DNA from: a virus | IMG/VR virus record: IMGVR_UViG_3300026077_000012 | Coordinates: 1 to 37,122 of that record | Reading direction: 5' to 3' (one strand) | Length of the DNA: 37,122 nucleotides | Shown: in pieces, positions 15,772 through 23,994 of the stretch | Layout of the letters: every line of letters begins with the position of its first letter | Position numbering within the stretch: position 1 is the first letter of the stretch | The notes under the pieces: model-generated | What the model was told of the DNA's origin: nothing | Database searches by the model: none | What the model saw: only the letters and a program-made list of their open reading frames with translations | Translations under genes and position numbers: made by a program

Positions 15772-16170
15772 ATGATGGAAGATGAATTCTACGCTACAAT
15801 AAAGTTAACAACTGGAGAGGAACTAGTGTCTAAGGTTTCCTACATGCCAGATGATGATAGTCTTGTGCTAGATAATCCTTTGGAAGTTGTACCTGTACAG
15901 CAGCAACGATCCCCAGAAATACAAGTCAACGGGTTCGCCCTCCAGGAATGGATTAAGTCAACCTTTGATCAAATGTTTGTACTACCTCGTAAGCATGTTC
16001 TTACTATGACTGAGACAGACAAAAAAATAGAGCACTTCTATTTGAAGACGCTCAAGAAAATGCATATGGGCCTAGACAACAATAAGTTTACGAGACAGAT
16101 GGGTCGTTTAGGTTCTGTACTTGAAACAAAAAAATATCTAGAGAAAATATATAAGCTACCATCCCCTTGA
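15772..16170 (+). CDS. Unknown protein with Sm-like N-terminal segment
   Basis: 132 residues from ATG 15772 (a second ATG follows immediately). The first 40 residues (FYATIKLTTGEELVSKVSYM, then DDSLVLDNPLEVVPV) look like the first beta strands of an Sm/Hfq-type barrel. A similar motif opens the protein at 31202. The rest is helical and basic (HFYLKTLKKMHMGLDNNKF). It is a conserved cyanophage type of unknown function; an RNA-binding role is only suggested by the fold-like pattern. It ends just before a sigma70 promoter region. Confidence 0.6.
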   Translation: MMEDEFYATIKLTTGEELVSKVSYMPDDDSLVLDNPLEVVPVQQQRSPEIQVNGFALQEWIKSTFDQMFVLPRKHVLTMTETDKKIEHFYLKTLKKMHMGLDNNKFTRQMGRLGSVLETKKYLEKIYKLPSP

Positions 16171-16206
16171 ACCCTTGACAGAGTTAGTCTACTGTTAATC
16201 CTGCAT

Positions 16207-16237
16207 CTTGTCAACCCCCCATATTGACAAGTGTCAA
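16207..16237 (+). repeat. Nested TTGACA inverted repeats upstream of gp55
   Basis: CTTGTCAA (16207-16214) and TTGACAAG (16223/16224-16231) are exact reverse complements around a C-rich 9-base loop. The same TTGACA also pairs with TGTCAA (16232-16237). A further TTGACA lies at 16175-16180. The central copy is the promoter -35, so the repeats could serve as an operator or as a weak hairpin. Confidence 0.55.
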
Positions 16238-16252
16238 ATTCAATGGTATACT
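16224..16252 (+). promoter_or_regulatory. Consensus sigma70 promoter for gp55
   Basis: TTGACA (16224-16229), 17-base spacer, TATACT (16247-16252). The start site would be near 16259, leaving a leader of about 20 bases to the gp55 ATG. Identical hexamers and spacing occur at 23344 and 31150. It is likely an early promoter read by unmodified host polymerase. Confidence 0.85.
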
Positions 16253-16278
16253 TCTAGTAGTAGCAAGCAATCTATGAT

Positions 16279-16776
16279 ATGGCAATGGTAAAAAAGAAAA
16301 CAGAGTACTACGTAAATAATAAGGAATTTCTAGAAGCGATCACTATATATCGTAACTCTGTTATTGCTGCGAAGGATTCGGGTGAGACCCGTCCTCGTGT
16401 GCCGAACTATATCGGTGACTGCTTCTTAAAGATAGCTACACATCTATCATACAAACCAAACTTTGTCAACTACATGTTCCGAGAGGACATGATTTGTGAT
16501 GGGATCGAGAACTGCTTGCAATACATAGACAACTTCGATCCAGAGAAATCTAAGAATCCTTTTGCCTACTTCACTCAGATCATTTACTACGCATTCTTGA
16601 GACGGATCCAGAAAGAGAAAAAACAACTAGAGATCAAGAATAAAATTTTAGAACGGTCAGGATATGATGAAGTTATGCACACTGACACGTTTGAAGGTAC
16701 AATGACAGGTATGAACCCATCCCAATCAGACATGGGATCTATAAAGGAAAACATCGAAACTAAAATGAACAGATAA
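16279..16776 (+). CDS. 55: Late-transcription sigma factor gp55
   Basis: 165 residues (T4 gp55 is 185), a minimal sigma factor. The N-terminus YYVNNKEFLEAITIYR and the region PNYIGDCFLKIATHLSYKPN are typical of cyanophage gp55. FDPEKSKNPFAYFTQIIYYA with FLRRIQKEKK corresponds to sigma region 2, which binds the polymerase clamp and recognises the late -10 box. It directs host polymerase to the late boxes before the virion genes, with gp45 as co-activator. ATG 16279 and ATG 16285 are both possible. It has its own strong early promoter and overlaps pyrE by one base. Confidence 0.92.
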   Translation: MAMVKKKTEYYVNNKEFLEAITIYRNSVIAAKDSGETRPRVPNYIGDCFLKIATHLSYKPNFVNYMFREDMICDGIENCLQYIDNFDPEKSKNPFAYFTQIIYYAFLRRIQKEKKQLEIKNKILERSGYDEVMHTDTFEGTMTGMNPSQSDMGSIKENIETKMNR

Positions 16777-17354
16777 TGGAACCATATCAAAATGCTATCG
16801 TACCAGAAGGTATGAAATTCAGACAGACCCTGCTTGAATTGCTAAGAGAGAAAGCATATAAGCATGGTCAGTTTACTTTATCATCAGGTCAAGAGTCAGA
16901 ACATTATGTGAATTGCAAACCTGTCACTCTGTCATGTGAGGGTAACGCTTTGCTATCTCACCTTATGATTAATCTTGTATGTAAGGATGCTGTTGCAGTT
17001 GGTGGTCTAACACTAGGAGCAGATCCATTAGTATGTGGTGTTGCACAGAAAGCATACTACAAATCCAGAAGGCATATCGATGCACTCATCATACGTAAGA
17101 ATCCTAAAGGCTATGGTACGAAGGAGGTCATTGAAGGACCGAAACCACCTAAAGGATCAGTAGTAACAGTACTAGAAGATGTGACCACAACTGGTGGTAG
17201 TGCAATGACAGCAGTAAATGTACTACGTGATGCAGGATACATTGTGAATCGTGTTGTTACCATTGTTGATAGGATGGATAACCATGCTTTATGGTATAAC
17301 AATAAGATAGATTTCCAATCATTATTCTTATTAGATGAGGTAGCAAATGCCTAG
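16776..17354 (+). CDS. pyrE: Orotate phosphoribosyltransferase PyrE
   Basis: 192 residues, the usual OPRT size. The enzyme converts orotate and PRPP to orotidine 5'-phosphate in pyrimidine synthesis. The PRPP motif VVTVLEDVTTTGG lies at 129-141. The mobile catalytic loop has the OPRT pattern RKNPKGYGTKEVIEG (R107, K108, K111, K116), and GGLTLGADPLV matches the OPRT substrate region. It starts on the gp55 stop (TAATG), so it is co-expressed with the late sigma factor. T4 has no such gene; in cyanophages it is an auxiliary metabolic gene expected to boost pyrimidine supply for phage DNA. Confidence 0.92.
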   Translation: MEPYQNAIVPEGMKFRQTLLELLREKAYKHGQFTLSSGQESEHYVNCKPVTLSCEGNALLSHLMINLVCKDAVAVGGLTLGADPLVCGVAQKAYYKSRRHIDALIIRKNPKGYGTKEVIEGPKPPKGSVVTVLEDVTTTGGSAMTAVNVLRDAGYIVNRVVTIVDRMDNHALWYNNKIDFQSLFLLDEVANA

Positions 17355-17745
17355 AGCAATATACAATGATAACTCTATACTGATTAACCTGAATGAACTG
17401 GTTGCAGTAAGAGGTGAGGTTCTGTTTAAGGAAGATGATGTATCCATGTCGGAGAATCAAATCAACTTCATAGCAGAACGATTAAGAACCGAGTTGACTT
17501 GGGATACATTATACAGTATGGTTGACAGTGCCATACTTCAGTTCTATGATTGTCATGAGCATCCAGAAATCTGGACAGACAAACACTATGGTGAGATTCA
17601 ACCCGAACCAGGACGTGAAGCAGAATTAAATAAAAGGGAAGCAGAAGCAAAGAAGAGAAAGCAGTATTTCGAAAAGAACTTTGAGATGGTTAAGTTGGAA
17701 GGTGGATCTTGGACTATTGATGTTCCTATTAGGAAAAACAAATGA
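17347..17745 (+). CDS. Unknown protein with charged helix
   Basis: 132 residues. The N-terminal third is alpha/beta (AIYNDNSILINLNELVAVRG). The middle is helical (FIAERLRTELTWDTLYSMVD), and a highly charged helix lies near 95-115 (AELNKREAEAKKRKQYFEK). No enzyme motif is visible. The start overlaps pyrE by 8 bases and the stop overlaps the next ATG as ATGA. It is a conserved-looking cyanophage gene without known function. Confidence 0.6.
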   Translation: MPRAIYNDNSILINLNELVAVRGEVLFKEDDVSMSENQINFIAERLRTELTWDTLYSMVDSAILQFYDCHEHPEIWTDKHYGEIQPEPGREAELNKREAEAKKRKQYFEKNFEMVKLEGGSWTIDVPIRKNK

Positions 17746-17936
17746 CAGAAGATCACTTGCCACCACATCTTAATAGTCTTTGGGAAGACATGGATCGACT
17801 CAATGCAATGTATGAAGAACTTATGTGGGATCACGAAGTTCCACTTGAATTTATTGCAGACTACAAAAACAATCGTATTATTATAAAACCTTATGAAACT
17901 TCTAGAAGTACAACTATTAGTGGTACAAAAAATTAG
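17742..17936 (+). CDS. Small acidic unknown protein
   Basis: 64 residues. The N-terminal helix (LNSLWEDMDRLNAMYEELMW) is followed by a beta-like stretch (EFIADYKNNRIIIKP) and a Ser/Thr tail. The pattern is one I associate with cyanomyovirus genes upstream of gp47. The ATGA start suggests coupling to the gene before. The function is unknown. Confidence 0.6.
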   Translation: MTEDHLPPHLNSLWEDMDRLNAMYEELMWDHEVPLEFIADYKNNRIIIKPYETSRSTTISGTKN

Positions 17937-17964
17937 ACAACTATATCCTAATACTAAAGCAGCA

Positions 17965-17970
17965 TATAAT
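17965..17970 (+). promoter_or_regulatory. Possible -10 box upstream of gp47
   Basis: A TATAAT lies 17 bases before the gp47 ATG in the only gap of this cluster. No convincing -35 sits 16-18 bases upstream, so this is a weak candidate, perhaps needing a phage or host activator. Confidence 0.25.
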
Positions 17971-17987
17971 ATCAAGACACGAATGCT

Positions 17988-19028
17988 ATGAAGATCGCAG
18001 TCATTACAGATCAACATCTGGATGGAAGGAAAGGTTCTCTAGCCTTCTGGAATTACTTTAATAAATTTTATAATGAAATATTTTTCCCAACACTTGAGAA
18101 ACACGGTATCGATACCATCCTTAATCTTGGTGACACATTTGATAATCGAAAGTCTATGGATCATAGTACTTTTGCGAGGATTAAAACTGATTATTTCGAC
18201 AGACTTGGAAAGTATGATGTACACATGATCTTGGGAAATCATGATACGTATTATAAGAACACAAACAGAATCAATTCCCCAGAACTATTACTAGAAGAAT
18301 ATGATAACATAACTATCTACTCTGAACCTACTACTCTTAAGTTTGGTAGCAGAGAGTTTCTTATGTTACCATGGATCAATTCTGGTAACCGTGAACTAGC
18401 AGAGAAAGCTATTAAAGAATCTGATGCTGGCATTGCTGCTGGTCATTTAGAGGTTGACGGCTTTGAAGTAATGGCAGGTCACAGATTCAATGGTGGATTC
18501 AAACCTTCAGACTTTAAAAAGTTTAATCGTGTATGGTCTGGACACTTCCATCACAAGTCTAAGCATGGTAACATCCAGTACTTAGGTAATCCATATCAGA
18601 TGTTCTGGAATGATTATGCTGATACAAGAGGGTTCCACATATATGATACAGAGACTGATAGACTGACATATATCAAGAATCCATTTGAGATGTTTGCTAA
18701 GGTATTCTATAATGATAAGACACATGATTATAGAAAGTATGACACCACTGCTCACAAGGATCAGTATGTCAAAGTTGTGGTAGAAGAGAAGACTAGACTA
18801 GATGAATTTGAAAATTTGATTGATGGACTCTACCTCAACGGTGCTCATGATGTAAAGATTGTTGAGACACTGGTTGACAACACGGTAGATGATGATGTAG
18901 AATTGAACGTAAAAGACACCCTAACGTTATTGGGTGAGTACATTGATGAGGTGGACATTCAGGTGGACAAATCCGACCTGAAGACACTGATGCAATCCCT
19001 ATACATAGAAGCGTGTGAAGTATCTTGA
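17988..19028 (+). CDS. 47: Recombination nuclease subunit gp47 (Mre11/SbcD-like)
   Basis: 346 residues (T4 gp47 is 339). The calcineurin-like phosphoesterase metal ligands appear in order: D8 and H10 in TDQHLD, D49 in LGDTFD, N84 and H85 in GNHD, H153 in AGHLE, and H186 and H188 in SGHFHHK. With gp46 it forms the Mre11/Rad50-type complex that resects DNA ends to prepare 3' tails for UvsX. It is followed by a DUF3110-like gene and then gp46, the usual cyanophage arrangement. Confidence 0.95.
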   Translation: MKIAVITDQHLDGRKGSLAFWNYFNKFYNEIFFPTLEKHGIDTILNLGDTFDNRKSMDHSTFARIKTDYFDRLGKYDVHMILGNHDTYYKNTNRINSPELLLEEYDNITIYSEPTTLKFGSREFLMLPWINSGNRELAEKAIKESDAGIAAGHLEVDGFEVMAGHRFNGGFKPSDFKKFNRVWSGHFHHKSKHGNIQYLGNPYQMFWNDYADTRGFHIYDTETDRLTYIKNPFEMFAKVFYNDKTHDYRKYDTTAHKDQYVKVVVEEKTRLDEFENLIDGLYLNGAHDVKIVETLVDNTVDDDVELNVKDTLTLLGEYIDEVDIQVDKSDLKTLMQSLYIEACEVS

Positions 19029-19037
19029 CACCATTCT

Positions 19038-19352
19038 ATGTTTGTCATCACTTTAAAAGACCATCCACAGGGTGTGTATTCCGTTCTGGATGAGGATGAT
19101 GATCGTATCATCCCCATCTTTGAGAACAAGGAGGATGCCTTTAGATACACAGGTCTTCTTGCAGTTGATGAAGAAAACCCCCAACTAGATGTAGTGACTG
19201 TGCAACTTGACCAAATGGTCCAAGCCTGCTCGCTTTCTGGTCAAAGATATAGTATTATAACCACTGACGACTTCATAGTCCCACCCGATACCTATGATCA
19301 CTTTTCGAAAAATCCGTTGGAAGAACCTCCTGAGCACGGGAAACACGTTTAG
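19038..19352 (+). CDS. DUF3110-like cyanobacterial-type protein
   Basis: 104 residues between gp47 and gp46. The section GVYSVLDEDDDRIIPIFENK, then EDAFRYTGLL, resembles the cyanobacterial DUF3110 family pattern (beta hairpin with 'FE(D/N)xxDAxRYAxLL'). The following VVTVQLDQMVQACSLSGQRY fits its second half. DUF3110 proteins are small cyanobacterial and plastid proteins of unknown function, so host origin is plausible. The last 59 bases overlap gp46 in another frame. Confidence 0.6.
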   Translation: MFVITLKDHPQGVYSVLDEDDDRIIPIFENKEDAFRYTGLLAVDEENPQLDVVTVQLDQMVQACSLSGQRYSIITTDDFIVPPDTYDHFSKNPLEEPPEHGKHV

Positions 19353-21039
19353 TGAGATAGATCTCTCTGCAACACGAAATACTTTAATAGTTGGTACTAA
19401 TGGATCAGGTAAGAGTACCATCCTAGATGCACTGACATATACATTGTTCGGAAAACCGTTCCGTAAAATCAATAAGAGTATGCTGGTCAACAGTGTCAAT
19501 CAGGGTAACCTAGTTGCTGAGATTGAGTTTACTGTTGGTAATAATGAGTACAAAGTTATTCGTGGTACTAAACCTAACAAGTTTCATATCTATTGTAATG
19601 GTCAGATGTGGGATCAGGAGTCTACTGTTGTAGAACAGCAGAAGAACTTCGAACAGAATGTTTTGAAGATGAACTACAAGTCTTTCACACAGATTGTAGT
19701 GCTAGGATCTAGTACCTTTGTTCCTTTCATGCGTTTACCCCTGCCCCAACGCCGAGAGATCATTGAAGATATCTTAGACATTCAAGTATTCTCTATCATG
19801 AATGGTAGGTTGAAGGATAGGGTCAGAGAGAATGCTAATGAGATTAAAGATTTAGATTACGAGATCCATCTTCTTACAGAAAAGATTGATCTCCAAAAGA
19901 AATATATGTTTGAATTGGAGAAGAAAAACAAAGAAGAGATCACGAAAAAAGAAGAAAAGATAAAAGAGTATGAGACAGAAAATGAAGAGGCATCGCAAGA
20001 AATTGAGATTTTAGCAAAAGAAGCTCACTTGTTGCATAGAGAGATGGATGATTACGCCCAATCTGTTGACAAGCTTGGAAAATTAAATACTATCTTAATA
20101 AAATTACAACAAAAGTTACACACCTGTGAGAAGGAGCACAAATTCTTTGAAGACAATGATAAGTGTCCTACATGTACTCAACAGATTGAGAAAGAATTTA
20201 AGGATTCTATGATTGGTGATCTGAATGCAAAGATTACTGAAATGTCTGGTGGTAAGTCTGAGTTAGAGAAAGCAATCGAAGAAGAGAAAGAAAGAAACGA
20301 TAAGTTTATAGAACTATCTAAGAAGAGTACTGAAGTTAGTACAACTATGTCTAACGTTAACTATAAGTTGATTGCTATTCGTAAGAACATCAAAGAGATT
20401 GCTGATGAGATTGAAGAACTAGAAGGTTCCAATCCAGATAAGAAAGCAGAGTTTGTAAAACTTGAGACTCTTGTAAATGAGAAGAAAGATGTAAAGCAAA
20501 GCAATCTCAATGCTAAGAAGGATAGGGATGTTCTTAATGCTGCTACTTCTCTATTGAAGGACAGTGGTATCAAGACTAGGATCATCAAGACTTATCTTCC
20601 TACTATGAATAAGATGATTAATAACTTCTTACAGAGTATGGACTTCTATGTTAATTTTACTTTAGATGAGAATTTTGAGGAGACTATCAAGTCTAGATAT
20701 AGAGATGTGTTTTCATACGAGTCTTTTAGTGAAGGAGAGAAAGCTCGTATTGATATAGCACTGTTGCTTACTTGGCGTAGCATTGCTAAGCTAAAGAATA
20801 GCGTGGACACTAACCTTCTTATTCTAGATGAAATCTTTGACAGCTCGCTTGACCAATCTGGTGCTTCTGATCTTGGTTGGATCTTACGTAATTTCGACGA
20901 TAGCACTAATGTTTTTGTGATTAGTCATAAGGAAGCATTGAATGATAAGTTTGACAGAACTATCAATGTGACCAAAGATAAGAACTTCTCCAGACTAGAG
21001 GAGACAGTTCACGAAGTGTCACATGCACTGGTTGGCTAG
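19294..21039 (+). CDS. 46: Recombination ATPase subunit gp46 (Rad50/SbcC-like)
   Basis: 581 residues (T4 gp46 is 560). Walker A GTNGSGKST lies at 34-42. Long coiled-coil arms (about 170-280 and 300-410) flank a zinc hook, CPTC with C291 and C294. The ABC signature is FSEGEKAR (478-485) and Walker B is LILDEIFD, with D512 and E513. It works with gp47 in end resection. The ATG lies inside the previous gene; the conserved N-terminus (FRKIRWKNLLSTGNTFSEI) requires this start, making the 59-base overlap real. Confidence 0.95.
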   Translation: MITFRKIRWKNLLSTGNTFSEIDLSATRNTLIVGTNGSGKSTILDALTYTLFGKPFRKINKSMLVNSVNQGNLVAEIEFTVGNNEYKVIRGTKPNKFHIYCNGQMWDQESTVVEQQKNFEQNVLKMNYKSFTQIVVLGSSTFVPFMRLPLPQRREIIEDILDIQVFSIMNGRLKDRVRENANEIKDLDYEIHLLTEKIDLQKKYMFELEKKNKEEITKKEEKIKEYETENEEASQEIEILAKEAHLLHREMDDYAQSVDKLGKLNTILIKLQQKLHTCEKEHKFFEDNDKCPTCTQQIEKEFKDSMIGDLNAKITEMSGGKSELEKAIEEEKERNDKFIELSKKSTEVSTTMSNVNYKLIAIRKNIKEIADEIEELEGSNPDKKAEFVKLETLVNEKKDVKQSNLNAKKDRDVLNAATSLLKDSGIKTRIIKTYLPTMNKMINNFLQSMDFYVNFTLDENFEETIKSRYRDVFSYESFSEGEKARIDIALLLTWRSIAKLKNSVDTNLLILDEIFDSSLDQSGASDLGWILRNFDDSTNVFVISHKEALNDKFDRTINVTKDKNFSRLEETVHEVSHALVG

Positions 21040-21059
21040 TATTGATTTGTGTGTATACT
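21032..21059 (+). promoter_or_regulatory. Probable promoter TTGGCT-N16-TATACT
   Basis: TATACT at 21054-21059 matches the -10 of the other early promoters here. TTGGCT at 21032-21037 is a partial -35 with a 16-base spacer, overlapping the gp46 stop. An AAAGGA ribosome-binding site lies just before the ATG at 21083. Confidence 0.5.
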
Positions 21060-21082
21060 AGGTATATCAAACAAAGGAAAGC

Positions 21083-23347
21083 ATGTACGATTACTACAGC
21101 AGGAGTATTACAAGACAAGAGATCAAAGGCAATCTCGCAAGACTCCTAGCAACAGAGAATTTAATTGTTGAGCATAGAGGTGATATTCCTACAGCATCTT
21201 TTGATGTAGATCGTAGGGTTCTTCAACTTCCACAATGGGATCAAGCATCTGGTCAGGTTTATGACATGTTAGTTGGTCATGAAGTTGGTCATGCTCTCTA
21301 TACTCCTAACGAAGATTACACTGACTATGTTCAGTGTCCAAAAGATTATGTGAATGTCGTTGAAGATGTTCGCATCGAGAAACTTATGAAGCGTAAGTAT
21401 CCTGGTCTTAAGAAGAGTTTCAATGCAGGATACAAAGAACTAAGTGAGCAAGATTTCTTTCAAGTTAAAGGTGTAGATTACAACACTGTTCTATTCATTG
21501 ACCGTATCAATCTTCACTACAAACTTGGACCTTCTGCAATGGTTCCTTTCAGTTCTGAGGAGCAGTTAATTGTAGACAGAGTTGCAGACACAGAAACTTT
21601 TGAGGAAGTATGTGCCTTAGCAGATGAGATCTATGGTAAAGCGAAAGCAGATCAACCAACAGATCAACAACCAAATTCATCTATGCCTTCTACTGGACAA
21701 GGTGAGGGTGATGGAGATGGTGAAACTGAGCAAGTATATCAGACACCTTCTGAAGAAGGTGATTCATCTGAGTCAAGTAACGATCCTTCATCTGAAGGTG
21801 AATCTGATAGTGAAGGTGAAGATGGTGAAGGTAAAGGAGCAAGCGGTGGTACTGGATCTAGTGGTGGAGCAGGTGCTCAAGGTTCACAAGGATTTCAGGA
21901 CATTGAATCTTCTCAAACACAGAATGCATTTGATTCTGCTGCAAAGAATCTAAGTACAGAGTCAGCACATAACATTGGTTACTTTGAGATTCCATCTAAC
22001 CTTAAGTTGGATGATTATCTTGTTGACTGGCAAGAGGTTCATGACTGGATCGATTCACGTTTCGCATTACAAGAACCACCAAGAGTTTCTATGGGTGAAG
22101 ATGGTACTGTATACTGGAAGCAACATGGTCTAGAGGATGCAGACCAATCCTATAGAGAGTACAGACAATCAGCACAGAAAGAAGTTAACTATCTCGTAAA
22201 AGAATTCGAGTGCCGTAAATCTGCTAGTGCTTATGCTCGTGCTACAACTTCTAAGACTGGAGTTATTGATACAACTAAACTTCATACTTACATGTACAAT
22301 GAAGATATCTTTAAGAAGATCTCTGTAGTACCTGATGGTAAGAATCATGGTTTACTTTTCCTTCTTGACTGGTCTGGTTCTATGTCAGATCAACTTCATG
22401 CAACATTGAAGCAAGTATTAAACTTGACTGCATTCTGCAAGAAGGTTAACATCCCATTCGAAGTTTATGCATTCACAAATGAGTGGAGAGTTGTTAACAT
22501 GATTAAGGATAACAATCCTGAAGCACGTGCTTACTGGTATCATGATGATCCTACTACAAACAAACCTGTAGAAGGTGAGTTTCATATCAGAAAGGGTGAA
22601 TTCAATCTAATGAATATCATCTCATCACGTAGTAATTCACGTGACTATGAGAGACAGTGCAAGAACATCTATCGTTGCACATATGCACATGAGTTACGTG
22701 GATCATGCTACAATGTTCCAGAAGGTATGCAACTATCTGGTACACCATTAAATGAAGCAATCGTAATGCTTAACTACATCATTCCATCTTTCAGAAAGAA
22801 GAATGATCTTGAGAAAGTAAACGTATGCGTTCTTACTGATGGTGAAGGAGCACGTTCAGGTTACGGTAGAAAGACTCATAGGGAATATGAGGATGATAAG
22901 ATCTATGTTAGTTCAATCGGTGTAATGAATGCACTACGTGATCGTAAGACTGGTAGAGTATACAAACCACTTTCAGATAATTACTGTGGTTTAACTAACC
23001 AGTTAATCGTTCAAGTTAGAGATCGTAATCCTGGTGTTAATGTTCTTGGATTTAGAATCCTTAGTGGCAGTCGTCTTAGTGAGTTTGTTAACAGATATTC
23101 TGATAACAACTACAACTACGATAGAATCCAGTCACAGTGGAGAAAGGACAAGTCTTGCATCATCCCAAATCCACTTGGATACACTGCTCTCTATGCTATA
23201 CAGCAAACCGCACTTGACAGTGATACCGAACTCAAGGTAGAATCAGGAGCAAAGAAGGCAGACATCTCACGTGCTTTCAAAAAAATGTTAAAGTCGAAGT
23301 CAACAAACAAGAAACTGTTGAATTCATTTGTGGGGTACGTTGCTTGA
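21083..23347 (+). CDS. CobT-like VWA protein with HExxH peptidase motif
   Basis: 754 residues in three parts. The N-terminal part (1-200) has HEVGHAL (H66, E67, H70), a zinc-metallopeptidase signature. NVVEDVRIE follows about 24 residues later and could supply the third ligand (E94 or E95). The middle (about 205-270) is a Gly/Glu/Ser/Asp-rich linker. The C-terminal part is a von Willebrand A domain with the MIDAS motif DWSGSMS (D429, S431, S433), YAFTNEW and VLTDGEG. The acidic linker plus VWA layout matches CobT and Mg-chelatase D. Its probable partner is the MoxR-type ATPase at 23995. Annotated elsewhere as a peptidase; actual activity is unknown. Confidence 0.85.
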   Translation: MYDYYSRSITRQEIKGNLARLLATENLIVEHRGDIPTASFDVDRRVLQLPQWDQASGQVYDMLVGHEVGHALYTPNEDYTDYVQCPKDYVNVVEDVRIEKLMKRKYPGLKKSFNAGYKELSEQDFFQVKGVDYNTVLFIDRINLHYKLGPSAMVPFSSEEQLIVDRVADTETFEEVCALADEIYGKAKADQPTDQQPNSSMPSTGQGEGDGDGETEQVYQTPSEEGDSSESSNDPSSEGESDSEGEDGEGKGASGGTGSSGGAGAQGSQGFQDIESSQTQNAFDSAAKNLSTESAHNIGYFEIPSNLKLDDYLVDWQEVHDWIDSRFALQEPPRVSMGEDGTVYWKQHGLEDADQSYREYRQSAQKEVNYLVKEFECRKSASAYARATTSKTGVIDTTKLHTYMYNEDIFKKISVVPDGKNHGLLFLLDWSGSMSDQLHATLKQVLNLTAFCKKVNIPFEVYAFTNEWRVVNMIKDNNPEARAYWYHDDPTTNKPVEGEFHIRKGEFNLMNIISSRSNSRDYERQCKNIYRCTYAHELRGSCYNVPEGMQLSGTPLNEAIVMLNYIIPSFRKKNDLEKVNVCVLTDGEGARSGYGRKTHREYEDDKIYVSSIGVMNALRDRKTGRVYKPLSDNYCGLTNQLIVQVRDRNPGVNVLGFRILSGSRLSEFVNRYSDNNYNYDRIQSQWRKDKSCIIPNPLGYTALYAIQQTALDSDTELKVESGAKKADISRAFKKMLKSKSTNKKLLNSFVGYVA

Positions 23348-23372
23348 CAACTTCCCCTTTCGGCTTTATACT
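23344..23372 (+). promoter_or_regulatory. Consensus sigma70 promoter TTGACA-N17-TATACT
   Basis: TTGACA at 23344-23349 overlaps the stop of the VWA gene. TATACT lies at 23367-23372 with a 17-base spacer. The expected start near 23379 is 24 bases before ATG 23403. This rules out the in-frame ATG at 23328 as the main start of the next gene. Confidence 0.85.
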
Positions 23373-23402
23373 AATTCAAACAGGCCAAATCTCACAAAAT
23401 CT

Positions 23403-23930
23403 ATGAGAAAACTCAAACAGTTGTGCAGAGAGTATCGCCAATATGAAACTCTTCATAATGGAAAGATACTTGTCCATGCACTAAAAATGCAAATTCGTCA
23501 ACGTCCTAACGGAACTCAGATAAGATTTCTGAAGAAGGCTGCCAAGTCATACTTCAGGGAAAACTATCCTACTGCATTCGATGAAATGACAGAGAAGGAT
23601 TGGGATGACGTAGCAAAGCGTCTTAGTTATATCTGGAATACAACTAAGAATGAAGATCCTATCTTCAAAGACTACCGAATATCACACCCTTCATACTTTG
23701 CTGGTTCCAAGCAAGTATCAGAAGAGCAGATTAAACTCCCCTTCGATATATACGAGGAGGTAACTCTTCCAGTAGAGAAGAAACAAGCACCCCAACCTGT
23801 ATATGCTTTCAAGCAGGATATTACACCACCTACACCCGATGCATTCTCTGTTGTAGATCGTATCATTGATAGGTTCACTGAAGCAACTGTAACCACAAAA
23901 GATGGTACAGTGATCCAGTTGAAAAAGTGA
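23403..23930 (+). CDS. Unknown protein between VWA protein and MoxR ATPase
   Basis: 175 residues from ATG 23403, chosen because a consensus promoter lies between it and the upstream in-frame ATG at 23328. The N-terminal half is basic and helical (RKLKQLCREYRQYETLHNGK, FLKKAAKSYFRENYPTAFDE). The C-terminal half has a Pro-rich linker and ends in a beta hairpin (TVTTKDGTVIQLKK). No known motif is seen. It is a monocistronic unit: its own promoter in front and an intrinsic terminator directly behind. The function is unknown; neighbours suggest a link to the chelatase-like pair. Confidence 0.65.
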   Translation: MRKLKQLCREYRQYETLHNGKILVHALKMQIRQRPNGTQIRFLKKAAKSYFRENYPTAFDEMTEKDWDDVAKRLSYIWNTTKNEDPIFKDYRISHPSYFAGSKQVSEEQIKLPFDIYEEVTLPVEKKQAPQPVYAFKQDITPPTPDAFSVVDRIIDRFTEATVTTKDGTVIQLKK

Positions 23931-23935
23931 CACAC

Positions 23936-23958
23936 ACCCCCTTCACAGGGGGTTTTTT
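23936..23958 (+). terminator. Intrinsic terminator
   Basis: ACCCCCT (23936-23942) pairs with AGGGGGT (23947-23953) around a TCAC loop, followed by a run of six T to 23958. It lies a few bases after the stop codon of the preceding gene and separates it from the MoxR-type ATPase gene. Confidence 0.9.
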
Positions 23959-23994
23959 CTTGCTATCATAAGTACATAACAAACAACAAAGCAA

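Noticed and set aside
16175-16203. A second promoter from the upstream TTGACA before gp55
   Set aside because: No acceptable -10 hexamer lies 16-18 bases downstream.
23328-23402. N-terminal extension of the unknown gene from ATG 23328
   Set aside because: It overlaps the VWA gene and contains a consensus promoter whose start site lies downstream, so translation from ATG 23403 is favoured.
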